Origin: Lacinutrix sp.
Lineage (GTDB): Bacteria > Bacteroidota > Bacteroidia > Flavobacteriales > Flavobacteriaceae
Reading direction: 5' to 3'
DNA length: 39,161 nucleotides
Assembly: GCF_023299985.1 (NCBI RefSeq)
Contig: NZ_JALZVX010000107.1
Span: 1 to 39,161, forward strand
Shown: positions 7,532 to 16,176 of the stretch, piece after piece
How the letters are laid out: the number at the start of each line of letters is the position of its first letter
Position numbering within the stretch: position 1 is the stretch's first letter
Notes under the pieces: model-generated
Told to the model about the DNA's origin: nothing
Databases searched by the model: none
Seen by the model: the letters and a program-made list of their open reading frames with translations, nothing else
Program-made: the position numbers and the translations under genes

Positions 7532-8268
7532 TAGCTTAGTAGTAATTGAGTTGCTAAATAGTTAATAATAATAATAGCGACACTGGTCCAAACAAAAGAT
7601 GTTGTACTTGCTTCTCCAACTTCAAGCGCACCACCTTTCATGTAGTACCCATGAAAAGATGGAATTGTAGCTAAAACAAAAGCGAATAAAAATGTTTTTA
7701 AAAAGGCATAAACAATATGAAATGGTTCAAAGTCCTGTTGAAGACCTGTTATAAAATCGTCAACGGAAGCATAGCCACCATAAATGCAAGCTATCAAGCC
7801 TCCAATAACACCTAGAAACATAGCTATAGAGATCACAAACGGATAAAATGCCATAGCAACTAATTTAGGAAAAACAAGATAATTTAAGGAGTTAATTCCC
7901 ATAACTTCTAAAGCATCAATCTGTTCTGTAACACGCATAGTACCAATACTAGATGTTATAAATGAGCCTACTTTACCAGCCATAATAATAGACATAAATG
8001 TAGGCGCAAACTCTAATAAAATAGATTGCCTTGTAGCAAAACCAATAAGTTCTTTTGGAATTAGTGGGCTGTCAATATTTAATGCTGTTTGTATAGTAAC
8101 AACACCACCAACAAAAAATGCAATAAATGAAACGATACCAATAGATCCAATTATTAAATCGTCTATATCTTTTAAAATTAGTTGCTTCATTACAGACCAT
8201 TTCGTTGGTTTACGAAATAGTTCTATAATCATTAAAAAATATGTGCCAATATTGTGTAGGTACTGCAT
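7531..8268 (-). CDS. MlaE/YrbE-type ABC transporter permease
   Basis: The 245-residue protein has five or six hydrophobic segments and the MlaE family pattern: GVVTIQTA, FAPTFMSIIMAGKVGSFITS (~91-110), IGTMRVTEQIDALEVMGIN (~112-130), and a C-terminal GYYMKGGALEVGEASTTSFV. The EQ-DALE motif lies in the cytoplasmic coupling region of this family. It is translationally coupled by one base to the ATPase gene, so the two form the membrane core of a lipid ABC transporter. The upstream region 8269-8425 is shared with the divergent alkaline phosphatase gene. Confidence 0.9.
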   Translation of the reverse strand: MQYLHNIGTYFLMIIELFRKPTKWSVMKQLILKDIDDLIIGSIGIVSFIAFFVGGVVTIQTALNIDSPLIPKELIGFATRQSILLEFAPTFMSIIMAGKVGSFITSSIGTMRVTEQIDALEVMGINSLNYLVFPKLVAMAFYPFVISIAMFLGVIGGLIACIYGGYASVDDFITGLQQDFEPFHIVYAFLKTFLFAFVLATIPSFHGYYMKGGALEVGEASTTSFVWTSVAIIIINYLATQLLLS

Positions 8269-8394
8269 ATAAGTAATAATACATTTTTAGTTTCAGTATT
8301 TTAAAAATGAAACCATAATATTAATTATGATGCTAAAGTATAAAATCTATACTGTATTTAACGATTATTTTAAATTAAGATATTTAAAATAGTT

Positions 8395-8402
8395 TATTTT
8401 TG
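8395..8402 (+). promoter_or_regulatory. -7 box of the alkaline phosphatase gene
   Basis: TATTTTTG matches TAnnTTTG and lies 23 bases before the ATG at 8426, which leaves a normal short leader. No convincing -33 TTG was found at the expected distance. Confidence 0.45.
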
Positions 8403-8425
8403 AAGTCTTAAACTAATAAACAAAT

Positions 8426-10087
8426 ATGAGATTTCTATCATGTATATTTTTACTACTATTTTTTTTAAATAGTACAGCTCAGAACAATGTTTTAAGATCT
8501 AACACTCAAAATGTAGTTGCTTTACATGCTAAACCAAAACTAGTGGTAGGTATCGTTATAGACCAAATGCGATACGATTATTTAACGCGATTTTATAGTA
8601 AATTTGGAAGCGATGGCTTTAAACGTTTAATTAACAAAGGTTTCAATTGTAAAAATAACCATTACAATTATGTGCCTACTTATACAGGACCAGGTCATGC
8701 TTCCATTTTTACAGGAACGTCTCCAAAAAACCATGGTATAATTGCTAATTATTGGTACGATAAATTTGAAAAAGAAAAAGTGTATTGTGCTGGAGATTCT
8801 AATGTCTTAGCTGTTGGAAGTGATGCTAAAGCAGAGCGTATGTCTCCACACAGAATGAAAACAACAACTTTTGCAGACGAGAACAGATTGCACACACAAA
8901 TGCGAGGGAAAACCATAGGTATTTCTATTAAAGATCGTGGTGCTATTTTACCAGCAGGTCATTCTGCAAATGCTGCCTATTGGTTTAGAGGAAAAGAAGA
9001 AGGTAATTTTATTACATCAACTTACTATATGAATACTCTACCAAAATGGGTTACAGATTTTAATGCATCTAATACGGCAGAAAGCTATTTGCGCGAATGG
9101 AATACTTTGTACGATATTAATACATATACTGAAAGTGGAAACGATTTAAATGCTTTTGAAAAAGGCTTTAAAGGAAAAGAAAACGCAACATTTCCATACG
9201 ATTTAGCTAAACTAAAAGAAGACAATAGTGGTTTCGATATTATTAAGGCTACTCCTTTTGGTAACAGCATTGTTGCCGATTTTGCAATAAAAGCAATAGA
9301 TGCAGAGCAATTAGGAAAAGATAATATAACAGATGTTTTAACAATTAGTTTTTCTAGTCCAGATTATATAGGGCATAATTTTGGTGTAAATTCTAAAGAA
9401 ATTGAAGATACTTATATTCGTTTAGATAAAGATTTAGAACGTTTGTTTAAAGTGCTAGATACAAAAGTTGGAGTAGGAGCTTATACTTTGTTTTTAACCG
9501 CAGATCATGGAGCAGTAGAGGTGCCTGCATATTTGCAAAGTGTAAAAATACCTGCTGGTTATTTTAATAAAAATGAATTTAATAAAAAACTAAACGCTTT
9601 TTTAATAAAAGAGTTTACTGCTTCAGATTTAATAGAAAACATAAGTAACGATCAGATATTTTTAAACAAGTCGCGTTTAAAAGAATTGAATTTAAGTTTA
9701 GAAAATGTAAAAAGCACCATTGTAAACGAAGTTATAAATTACAAACATATCGATAAAGTGTATTCTTCGCAAACTATGCAAAACGCTAGTTTCTCTTCAG
9801 GAATTGAAGTTTTGTTACAAAATGGATATAACCAAAAACGCTCTGGAGATATAATATTTGTTAAAGATCCAGCTGTAATTAGTTATAGTAGAACAGGATC
9901 TACACATGGCTCTGGTTCTACTTTCGATACACACGTACCATTATTATTTTATGGTAATGGTATAAAAAAGGGAAGCACATTATTAAAAACAGAAATTACA
10001 GATATTGCTCCAACAATATCTGCGTTATTAGGTACTAGTTTTCCAAATGGAACAACTGGTACTGTTTTAGATTTTGTTATAGATTAA
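8426..10087 (+). CDS. pafA: PafA-type (phosphate-irrepressible) alkaline phosphatase
   Basis: The 553-residue enzyme has a signal peptide ending at STAQ (residue ~19) and acts in the periplasm or outside, releasing phosphate from monoesters. Its residues correspond to those I recall for Elizabethkingia PafA at a nearly constant offset of 7-8. These are metal ligands Asp46 (GIVIDQMR), Asp313/His317 (SPDYIGH), Asp360/His361 (ADHGA) and His494 (GSTHGS); nucleophile Thr87 (TYTGPGHAS); and active-site Asn108, Lys169 and Arg171 (SIKDRG). The intact Thr/Asn/Lys/Arg set argues for a phosphomonoesterase rather than a diesterase or sulfatase of the same superfamily. It is a single gene, divergent from the Mla-type operon. 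Confidence 0.93.
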   Translation: MRFLSCIFLLLFFLNSTAQNNVLRSNTQNVVALHAKPKLVVGIVIDQMRYDYLTRFYSKFGSDGFKRLINKGFNCKNNHYNYVPTYTGPGHASIFTGTSPKNHGIIANYWYDKFEKEKVYCAGDSNVLAVGSDAKAERMSPHRMKTTTFADENRLHTQMRGKTIGISIKDRGAILPAGHSANAAYWFRGKEEGNFITSTYYMNTLPKWVTDFNASNTAESYLREWNTLYDINTYTESGNDLNAFEKGFKGKENATFPYDLAKLKEDNSGFDIIKATPFGNSIVADFAIKAIDAEQLGKDNITDVLTISFSSPDYIGHNFGVNSKEIEDTYIRLDKDLERLFKVLDTKVGVGAYTLFLTADHGAVEVPAYLQSVKIPAGYFNKNEFNKKLNAFLIKEFTASDLIENISNDQIFLNKSRLKELNLSLENVKSTIVNEVINYKHIDKVYSSQTMQNASFSSGIEVLLQNGYNQKRSGDIIFVKDPAVISYSRTGSTHGSGSTFDTHVPLLFYGNGIKKGSTLLKTEITDIAPTISALLGTSFPNGTTGTVLDFVID

Positions 10088-10128
10088 AACTTCTTTGATT
10101 GTTCCGGAGAAAGTAGGAATCCAAAATA

Positions 10129-10163
10129 TAGAAGCAAAATATTAATTTTTAAAATTGCTTCTA
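10129..10163. terminator. Possible terminator hairpin between the convergent pafA and SdpI-family genes
   Basis: TAGAAGCAA (10129-10137) and TTGCTTCTA (10155-10163) form a perfect 9-bp inverted repeat with a 17-base AT-rich loop. It straddles the end of the SdpI-family gene (stop at 10142). The long loop and lack of a long U tract make this only a candidate. Confidence 0.35.
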
Positions 10164-10489
10164 ATCGCATTTTCAGTTTTCAAAAACAAATACAATACGC
10201 TAAAAACAAGGATTACCAGACCAGATATAAATATTAAGTTATCTGGTATATCGAAAGCAATATAGTTTACACTTAAAAGCAGCATTATAAGTCCTATAGT
10301 AATCATTTTTTTAGCTGAATATACCTGAGCAAAATCCCAAGTCTCCTGATTTTTCATAGATGCTTTTGTACGATAACCATATAGCGCATTTATGTTTTTT
10401 GGTGGAAATTTGTAAGTAATAATTCCAATTATGGTAAATATAATACCACATAAAGACAAGACGTTAATTATATGTTCTAAGTGTTCCAA
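10142..10489 (-). CDS. SdpI-family small membrane protein
   Basis: The 115-residue protein has three predicted membrane helices (~10-30, ~57-76, ~83-103) and the family motif YGYRTKASMKNQETWDFAQ (38-56) between helices 1 and 2. In Bacillus, SdpI confers immunity to the SDP toxin. In most other bacteria, members of this family have no known role, so I do not transfer the immunity function. It follows the acyl-CoA-binding protein gene by 23 bases and may be the last gene of the lipid operon. Confidence 0.78.
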   Translation of the reverse strand: MEHLEHIINVLSLCGIIFTIIGIITYKFPPKNINALYGYRTKASMKNQETWDFAQVYSAKKMITIGLIMLLLSVNYIAFDIPDNLIFISGLVILVFSVLYLFLKTENAIRSNFKN

Positions 10490-10512
10490 ATGTGGCTATT
10501 GTTTTAGTGAGA

Positions 10513-10779
10513 TTACTTTCTATATAAAAAGTAATTATTAACTAGTTCTATATAAGTTTGTTTTGCTTCATCTTCAGTAATACCCTGAATTTGAAATAGC
10601 GCATTGGTTTTAAAAGCATTAATAATTGGAGTACGACTACTTGGTCTTTCGTAATTATTAGTAGCTTTCTTAAAATAGGCGTATAAGCGCAAAAGAAAAT
10701 CTGCAGGAAAAGGTTCTGTATGAGCGTTTACACGCTCTACAGCTTCATTAAATACGATATCTATGTCTTCAGAAGTCAT
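10513..10779 (-). CDS. Acyl-CoA-binding protein (ACBP)
   Basis: The 88-residue protein matches ACBP in length and pattern: F.EAVERV near the start, LLRLYAYFKKAT (25-36) for the second helix, and EDEAKQTYIELVNNY (69-83) for the last helix. The family binds medium- to long-chain acyl-CoA thioesters in a four-helix bundle and serves as a cytosolic acyl-CoA pool former. It starts two bases after the phosphatidylserine decarboxylase stop and shares its operon with CdsA, so buffering acyl-CoA for membrane lipid synthesis is a reasonable inference. It is a normal length with no truncation. Confidence 0.88.
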   Translation of the reverse strand: MTSEDIDIVFNEAVERVNAHTEPFPADFLLRLYAYFKKATNNYERPSSRTPIINAFKTNALFQIQGITEDEAKQTYIELVNNYFLYRK

Positions 10780-10781
10780 TT

Positions 10782-11432
10782 TTATAGTTCAGCAATAATA
10801 CTTTCACCACCTTTTATTTTATCGTTAAGGTTTACTTTAATTTTAGTATCTAAAGGTAGATATAAATCTACACGAGAGCCAAATTTTATAAAACCAGAGT
10901 CACTACCTTGAACTCCTGTATCACCTTCTTTAGCGTAATTTACTATACGCTTTGCAAGCGCTCCAGCAATTTGTCTATAAAGCACTTTACCGTAAGTTTT
11001 ATTTTCTACAACAACAGTAGTACGTTCGTTTTCTTCACTGGCTTTTGGGTGCCAAGCTACTAAGTATTTACCTGGATGGTATTTACTAAATAGTACTTTA
11101 CCATTAATAGGATAACGCGTTACATGAACATTTAAAGGCGACATAAATACACTTACTTGTAATCTCTTTTCTTTAAAATATTCTTTTTCAAAAACTTCTT
11201 CAATAACAACAACTTTTCCGTCAACAGGCGATAATACGTGGTTATCGTTATTTATAGTATTTCGTTTAGGGTTTCTAAAAAACTGAAGAATTAAATACAA
11301 AAATATTGCTAACGTAGAAAATAGAATATATTTAAGCCAGGCAATGCTTATAAAATTGTCTATAGCTATATATGAACCAATAATAATTATAAAAGTGATG
11401 ACAATAATTTTATGGCCTTCTTTATGAAACAT
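10782..11432 (-). CDS. psd: Phosphatidylserine decarboxylase (proenzyme)
   Basis: The 216-residue enzyme belongs to the short Psd class. It makes phosphatidylethanolamine and cuts itself to form a pyruvoyl group. Self-cleavage is expected at Gly185-Ser186 in FIKFGSRVD. Asp71 (SPVDGKV) and His103 (NVHVTRYP) complete the catalytic set. Two hydrophobic helices (~8-26 and ~33-52) anchor the N-terminus in the inner membrane. Its start overlaps the end of cdsA by 11 bases, so the two consecutive steps of phospholipid synthesis are translationally coupled. No phosphatidylserine synthase gene is present in the window. Confidence 0.93.
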   Translation of the reverse strand: MFHKEGHKIIVITFIIIIGSYIAIDNFISIAWLKYILFSTLAIFLYLILQFFRNPKRNTINNDNHVLSPVDGKVVVIEEVFEKEYFKEKRLQVSVFMSPLNVHVTRYPINGKVLFSKYHPGKYLVAWHPKASEENERTTVVVENKTYGKVLYRQIAGALAKRIVNYAKEGDTGVQGSDSGFIKFGSRVDLYLPLDTKIKVNLNDKIKGGESIIAEL

Positions 11433-12243
11433 AATATAATATTCTTAAAAATAAATAGATAAATGGTGCTGCAAATATAATACTATCAAAACGGTCTAAC
11501 AAACCACCATGTCCTGGCATAATTACTCCACTGTCTTTTACATTAGCTTGACGTTTAAATTTGGATTCTATTAAATCTCCAATAGTACCAATAACACTAA
11601 TAATAACAGCAAGAATTAACCAGCTATTAAAGGTTAATGTGCCTGTGTAAGTCCAAATAAAATAACTTGCAATACAAGAAAATAATAAGCCTCCAAGAAA
11701 GCCTTCAACCGTTTTTTTAGGAGAAATACTTGGAAACAATTTTTGTTTACCAAAATTCTTTCCTACAAAATAAGCAAAAGAATCATTTACCCAAACAATA
11801 ATAAAAGAACCTAATAGTAACTTAGGTGAAAATTGACCATTAAAATTTGCAATAAGTATTAAAAACACAAATGCACTCGATAAATAAAAGGTGGTTAATA
11901 TAAAACGCTTTGTTACAAATAGCGGAATTACTTTTTCTGAAAATAAATCTTTAATTAATAATAACTGAACAAATATTGTTATTACTTGAAGTATTTGAGT
12001 GGCTTCGTCAAGTCCTTTTGAAGAGTTCATAACCAATTGCCAATAACCAAATATAAAATATAGGATAGTGAAAATAATATATGGAATAAAACTTTTTAAG
12101 CCAATAAGCTTTTTAAACTCTGCAATACAAATAATACCAAAAGCAAAAAACAATATGATAAGTGCATGCTGATTTAATAACGATGCAACAAGCAACGACA
12201 CATAAAGTATACCTGAAAGTGCTCTAGTTGTAGTTTCTTTCAT
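11422..12243 (-). CDS. cdsA: Phosphatidate cytidylyltransferase
   Basis: The 273-residue, multi-helix membrane protein makes CDP-diacylglycerol from CTP and phosphatidic acid. The CDS signature is complete near the C-terminus: SKFKRQANVKDSG (227-239), then PGHGGLLDRFDS (243-254). WVNDSFAYFVG (151-161) and the FPSISPKKTVEG loop (170-181) are also family hallmarks. The product feeds phosphatidylserine synthase, and then the psd product encoded by the overlapping next gene. It lies 28 bases after the LUD-protein gene. Confidence 0.95.
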   Translation of the reverse strand: MKETTTRALSGILYVSLLVASLLNQHALIILFFAFGIICIAEFKKLIGLKSFIPYIIFTILYFIFGYWQLVMNSSKGLDEATQILQVITIFVQLLLIKDLFSEKVIPLFVTKRFILTTFYLSSAFVFLILIANFNGQFSPKLLLGSFIIVWVNDSFAYFVGKNFGKQKLFPSISPKKTVEGFLGGLLFSCIASYFIWTYTGTLTFNSWLILAVIISVIGTIGDLIESKFKRQANVKDSGVIMPGHGGLLDRFDSIIFAAPFIYLFLRILYYVS

Positions 12244-12271
12244 TAAAAAAGTTTAAAACAAGTTTTCTTAA

Positions 12272-12877
12272 TTATAAATCTTCAAGAAGTAACAAATATA
12301 GGTTTTTTGAAGCACTACCATAGGTTAAAAAGTCTTTTTCATCAAGATCTTTAAAGTGCTTAATAGTGGTAATGTTTGTTGGTATCTTTTGTTTGTTTTT
12401 GTTTTTAATTTGGCGTAAACCTTCACCAATATTTGTAACAATTTGACTTGTAGTTGCAAAAACTATAAAGTTATTTGGAAACTCTATTAATTTAGATTCT
12501 GCTATTTGGTGAGATGAAATAAGTAAAGAACCATCATCTGCAATTAAGTTCTCGCAAGTTGTAAAAAAGTAGGTTGCTTCCTTGAGGCAATCCGTTTTAA
12601 GATTTAAGCTTTTAAAACGCTCTTCTAGGTTTTTATCATAAAAATAACCAGATTTATCTAACCAATTATTTTCATCAAATATATTATTTAAGTTTTCGAA
12701 TACTTCGTTTAAATTTTCGCAATACAAGAATTTACCACCATTAGCTTTAAAATTTATTGTAAAACTTTCGTCTATTGGTAATTTGATTTGAGGCATATAT
12801 TTACCTCTATTATCGTCGCTAATTTCTTCTCTTTCTTTGTTAGATTTAGAACGAAAAAAATTTTTAAAGATGCTCAT
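12272..12877 (-). CDS. LUD-domain (LutC-like) protein
   Basis: The 201-residue protein has a positively charged N-terminus (FKNFFRSKSNKERE) and then a LUD-type fold: LYCENLNEVFENL, AIADDGSL-type segment ENLIADDGSLLI (~109-120), and IVFATTSQIVTNIGEGLRQI (~138-157). LutC acts with LutA and LutB in lactate oxidation, but neither partner is nearby. The gene instead sits between ftsH and cdsA, so another role is likely. It appears to have its own promoter (12918-12925), separated from ftsH by a strong terminator. Confidence 0.75.
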   Translation of the reverse strand: MSIFKNFFRSKSNKEREEISDDNRGKYMPQIKLPIDESFTINFKANGGKFLYCENLNEVFENLNNIFDENNWLDKSGYFYDKNLEERFKSLNLKTDCLKEATYFFTTCENLIADDGSLLISSHQIAESKLIEFPNNFIVFATTSQIVTNIGEGLRQIKNKNKQKIPTNITTIKHFKDLDEKDFLTYGSASKNLYLLLLEDL

Positions 12878-12917
12878 TTACTCATTGCTATTAACCAAAA
12901 ACATTAAAGGGATACAC

Positions 12918-12925
12918 CAAATATA
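12918..12925 (-). promoter_or_regulatory. -7 box for the LUD-cdsA-psd-acbp operon
   Basis: On the minus strand TATATTTG fits TAnnTTTG exactly. It lies directly after the T-run of the ftsH terminator, so the terminator tail and promoter are fused. The predicted leader before the ATG at 12877 is about 37 bases. Confidence 0.5.
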
Positions 12926-12926
12926 A

Positions 12927-12964
12927 AAAATCTCAAACTAACATAAGTGTTAATTTGAGATTTT
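12927..12964 (-). terminator. Rho-independent-type terminator of ftsH
   Basis: AAAATCTCAAA (12927-12937) pairs with TTTGAGATTTT (12954-12964). The stem continues inward as TAACA/TGTTA after a single mismatch, closing on a 4-base loop. On the minus strand the hairpin is followed by a T-run. It begins 24 bases after the ftsH stop. It is one of the strongest hairpins in the window. Confidence 0.8.
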
Positions 12965-12987
12965 AAGATTATTTTCTAGTAATAATT

Positions 12988-14958
12988 TTATTCTTCCTCT
13001 TCTTTTTTATTGTTTGTTAGCAGTTTTCCAGAAGGTGTTTCTGGAATAGCATCAAAAGGACGTTTTCCTAAAATTTCTTCAAGGTCATCTTTGAAAATAA
13101 CTTCTCTTTCTATAAGCCTGTCTGCTAATTTCTCTAAAACATCTCGTTTAGATCTTAATAAATCTAATGCGCGATCATACTGTGTTTCAACAATATTTTT
13201 TATTTCATTATCAATAAGTTCTGCAGTACTTTCACTGTATGGTTTAACAAACCCACTTTCTCCAGCAGGATCGTAATAGGTTATGTTTCCTACTTTTTCG
13301 TTTAAACCATATATCATAACCATAGCTTTTGCCTTTTTGGTTACATTTTCTAAATCGCTTAATGCTCCAGTAGAAATCTCGTTAAAAATTATTTTCTCGG
13401 CAGCACGTCCACCCATTGTTACACAAATTTCGTCTAAAAACTTACTAGTTCTAGTAATGTATGCTTCTTGTGGTAAATACCAGGCAGCACCTAAAGAGCG
13501 TCCACGAGGTACAATAGTTACTTTTACCAAAGGATCTGCATGTTCTAAGAACCAACTTACGGTTGCATGTCCTGCTTCATGATAAGCTATTGTTTTCTTC
13601 TCTTCGACAGAAAAAAGGTGACTTCTTTTTTCTAATCCACCAATTATGCGATCTACAGCATCTAAAAAGTCTTGTTTATCAACAGCCTTTTTATTGTTTC
13701 TAGCTGCAATTAATGCTGCTTCGTTACATAGATTAGCAATATCTGCACCAGAAAAACTTGGCGTTTGTTTTGCTAGAAAATCTAAATCTAAACCTTCGAC
13801 TTTTTTTAGTGGTCTTAAGTGGACATCAAAAATGGCACGTCTTTCAGTTAGGTTAGGTAAATCTACATGTATTTGTCTATCAAAACGTCCAGCACGCATT
13901 AAGGCTTTGTCTAAAATATCTGCTCTGTTGGTTGCAGCTAATACAATAACATTTGTATTGGTGCCAAAACCATCCATTTCTGTAAGTAATTGATTTAGTG
14001 TATTTTCTCGTTCGTCGTTACTTCCAGACATGGCGTTTTTACCTCTTGCGCGACCAATAGCATCAATTTCATCTATAAAAATAATGGCAGGAGATTTTTC
14101 TTTAGCTTGTTTAAATAAATCTCTTACACGAGAAGCACCAACACCTACAAACATTTCAACAAAATCTGAACCAGATAAAGAGAAGAACGGTACTTTTGCT
14201 TCACCAGCAACTGCTTTTGCCAATAATGTTTTACCTGTACCTGGTGGTCCTACTAATAAAGCACCTTTTGGAATTTTACCACCTAATGAGGTGTATTTTT
14301 CTGGATTTTTAAGAAAATCTACAATTTCTTGCACTTCTTCTTTTGCACCTTCTAAACCTGCAACGTCTTTAAAAGTAGTTTTTACTTTTGTGTTCTCGTC
14401 GAATAGTTTTGCTTTAGATTTTCCAATATTAAAAATCTGTCCACCAGCTCCACCACCAGCTCCACCAGACATGCGTTTCATTATAAATAACCAAACACCA
14501 ATTAATAGAATAAATGGTAATAAACTGAATAATATATCTGCAAAAACGTTTTCTTCTCTGTCGTTATCGTAAATTGTTGTAAGGTTATTATCAGCTATAG
14601 ATTGAGTATAATCATCTTCGAAATTCTGTAAGTTCCCATATTGAAAAATATAGTTAGGTATTTCTGCACTACTAAGTTTAAAACCTTTCGAAAGCGATTT
14701 AGCATGTTTTTTTTGCTTTTTGGCTTCTTCTGTAAGATAAACTTTTACGTATCCTGTATTTTTTATAATGTCAAAACGCTCGATATCACCATCTTTTAGA
14801 GTTTGAAAAAACTCTATTGGTGTTATTTTTTTATCATCGTTACCATCATTACTTCCAAAAATTTGAAATGCAATTAGTGCTATTAGTAAAGCTCCAGAAA
14901 TCCAATAAGGATTAAACTTAGGTTTTTTTTGTGCTTGTGGTTTTTTATTTTCTGCCAT
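12988..14958 (-). CDS. ftsH: ATP-dependent zinc metalloprotease FtsH
   Basis: The 656-residue membrane AAA+ protease degrades misassembled membrane proteins and some soluble regulators. It has two N-terminal membrane helices (~19-34 and ~139-160) with a periplasmic domain between. The AAA module has Walker A GPPGTGKT (237-244), Walker B IIFIDEID (292-299) and the second region of homology ending MRAGRFDR (~354-361). The zinc site HEAGH is at 460-464, with the downstream [11 protein letters not shown] supplying the third ligand. A glycine-rich linker (GGAGGGAGG) follows helix 2. It starts eight bases after rsfS and is probably cotranscribed with it. E. coli FtsH acts on lipid-synthesis regulation, but no such link is shown here. 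Confidence 0.97.
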   Translation of the reverse strand: MAENKKPQAQKKPKFNPYWISGALLIALIAFQIFGSNDGNDDKKITPIEFFQTLKDGDIERFDIIKNTGYVKVYLTEEAKKQKKHAKSLSKGFKLSSAEIPNYIFQYGNLQNFEDDYTQSIADNNLTTIYDNDREENVFADILFSLLPFILLIGVWLFIMKRMSGGAGGGAGGQIFNIGKSKAKLFDENTKVKTTFKDVAGLEGAKEEVQEIVDFLKNPEKYTSLGGKIPKGALLVGPPGTGKTLLAKAVAGEAKVPFFSLSGSDFVEMFVGVGASRVRDLFKQAKEKSPAIIFIDEIDAIGRARGKNAMSGSNDERENTLNQLLTEMDGFGTNTNVIVLAATNRADILDKALMRAGRFDRQIHVDLPNLTERRAIFDVHLRPLKKVEGLDLDFLAKQTPSFSGADIANLCNEAALIAARNNKKAVDKQDFLDAVDRIIGGLEKRSHLFSVEEKKTIAYHEAGHATVSWFLEHADPLVKVTIVPRGRSLGAAWYLPQEAYITRTSKFLDEICVTMGGRAAEKIIFNEISTGALSDLENVTKKAKAMVMIYGLNEKVGNITYYDPAGESGFVKPYSESTAELIDNEIKNIVETQYDRALDLLRSKRDVLEKLADRLIEREVIFKDDLEEILGKRPFDAIPETPSGKLLTNNKKEEEE

Positions 14959-14966
14959 GTACGGTT

Positions 14967-15338
14967 TTAAAATTTAGATTCAATAATTGTAGTTTTTGCA
15001 TCTCCCCAAAGACTTTCAATATCATAATATTCGCGAATATGTTTCTGGAAAACATGAACAACAACGTTTACATAATCCATTAAAACCCATTCTGCGTTGT
15101 CTTCTCCTTCAACGTGCCAAGGTTTATCTTTAAGTTCTTTACTTACTTTTTTGCCTATAGCGCCAACAATGGCGTTAACTTGAGTGTTAGATGTACCTTC
15201 GCAAATTATAAAATAATCGCAAACCGTATTATCAATCTCTCTAAGGTCTAAAATAATGATATCTTTCCCTTTTACATCTTCAATACCACTAATAATTGTT
15301 GTTATTAGTGTATCTGCATTTGCTTGTTTTTTAGCCAT
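14967..15338 (-). CDS. rsfS: Ribosome silencing factor RsfS
   Basis: The 123-residue protein matches the RsfS/Iojap family: IIILDLREIDNTVCDYFIIC (~27-46), then GTSNTQVNAI, KPWHVEGEDNAEWVLMDY (~77-94), and VVVHVF (~97-102). The family binds ribosomal protein uL14 on the large subunit and blocks subunit joining in starved cells. It is first in the rsfS-ftsH unit and has a TAACTTTG box 20 bases upstream. Confidence 0.94.
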   Translation of the reverse strand: MAKKQANADTLITTIISGIEDVKGKDIIILDLREIDNTVCDYFIICEGTSNTQVNAIVGAIGKKVSKELKDKPWHVEGEDNAEWVLMDYVNVVVHVFQKHIREYYDIESLWGDAKTTIIESKF

Positions 15339-15357
15339 TAATGAAATTTAATTTGTG

Positions 15358-15365
15358 CAAAGTTA
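15358..15365 (-). promoter_or_regulatory. -7 box of rsfS-ftsH
   Basis: The minus-strand TAACTTTG matches TAnnTTTG and ends 19 bases before the rsfS ATG at 15338. No clear -33 TTG lies at the standard spacing. Confidence 0.5.
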
Positions 15366-15444
15366 TTATTTTTAAGTTCTTTATACTTTAAAATTATTAT
15401 AAAGATTTGTTATAAAAATTTGAGCACGAAGATAACCAATTTAT

Positions 15445-16176
15445 ATGCGTATAATCAAACTTGATGCCATCGATTCTACAAATACTTTTCTAAAAGAGAT
15501 TAGTAATGAAGACCTGCTTGAAGATTACACTATAGTTGTTGCTAAACAACAGACTAATGGTCGTGGTCAAATGGGAAAGAATTGGCAGTCTAAAGCTGGT
15601 GAGAATCTTACTTTTAGTGTGTTTAAGCGTATTAATAGCTTAGCGTTTTCTAACCAATTTTATCTTAGTATAATTACGTCTCTAGCTTTATATAAAACAT
15701 TAAAGCTTTATAATGTTCCTAATTTATTTGTAAAATGGCCCAACGACATTTTGTCAGCGAATAAAAAAATAGCAGGTGTTTTAATAGAAAACATTGTACA
15801 AAAAAACAGATTAGAACATTCTATTATTGGTATTGGTCTAAATATAAACCAAACTGATTTTATTTCTTTAGATAGCGCTTCCTCTTTAAAATTAATCTGC
15901 GGTAAAACTTTTGATCTAGATGAAATTCTCCACAAGTTCTTAATAACGCTTAAAGATTATTTTAAGACATTGGATTCTGGTTATTTTGAAATGCTAAAGT
16001 CAGATTACGAATCTAAACTTTTTAGAAAAAATAAGCCTTCAACATTTAAAAATGCAGAAGGCGTTTTATTTTCTGGTTTTATAAAAGGTATTTCTTCTAG
16101 TGGAAATTTAGTACTTTTATTGGAAGACGAAATTATAGAAGAATTTGCTTTAAACGAAATAACTTTACTCTACTAA
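15445..16176 (+). CDS. birA: Biotin-[acetyl-CoA-carboxylase] ligase
   Basis: The 243-residue enzyme adenylates biotin and attaches it to carrier proteins. It carries LDAIDSTNTFLKE near the start, the biotin/ATP loop GRGQMGKNWQS (~46-56), KWPNDI (~100-105), KKIAGVLIE (~110-118) and IGIGLNIN (~131-138). It lacks the N-terminal helix-turn-helix of E. coli BirA, so it should be an enzyme only and not a repressor. A short C-terminal domain is present. It is divergent from rsfS, and its stop overlaps the stop of the convergent SRPBCC gene in four bases. Confidence 0.93.
   Translation: MRIIKLDAIDSTNTFLKEISNEDLLEDYTIVVAKQQTNGRGQMGKNWQSKAGENLTFSVFKRINSLAFSNQFYLSIITSLALYKTLKLYNVPNLFVKWPNDILSANKKIAGVLIENIVQKNRLEHSIIGIGLNINQTDFISLDSASSLKLICGKTFDLDEILHKFLITLKDYFKTLDSGYFEMLKSDYESKLFRKNKPSTFKNAEGVLFSGFIKGISSSGNLVLLLEDEIIEEFALNEITLLY

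Noticed and set aside
10142..10489. Immunity-protein function for the SdpI-family gene
   Set aside because: Only family similarity supports it. No SDP-like toxin gene is nearby, and the gene sits in a lipid-synthesis context.
13010..14572. Series of plus-strand open frames across ftsH
   Set aside because: Compositional shadows of the ftsH reading frame; no domain patterns and no promoter boxes.
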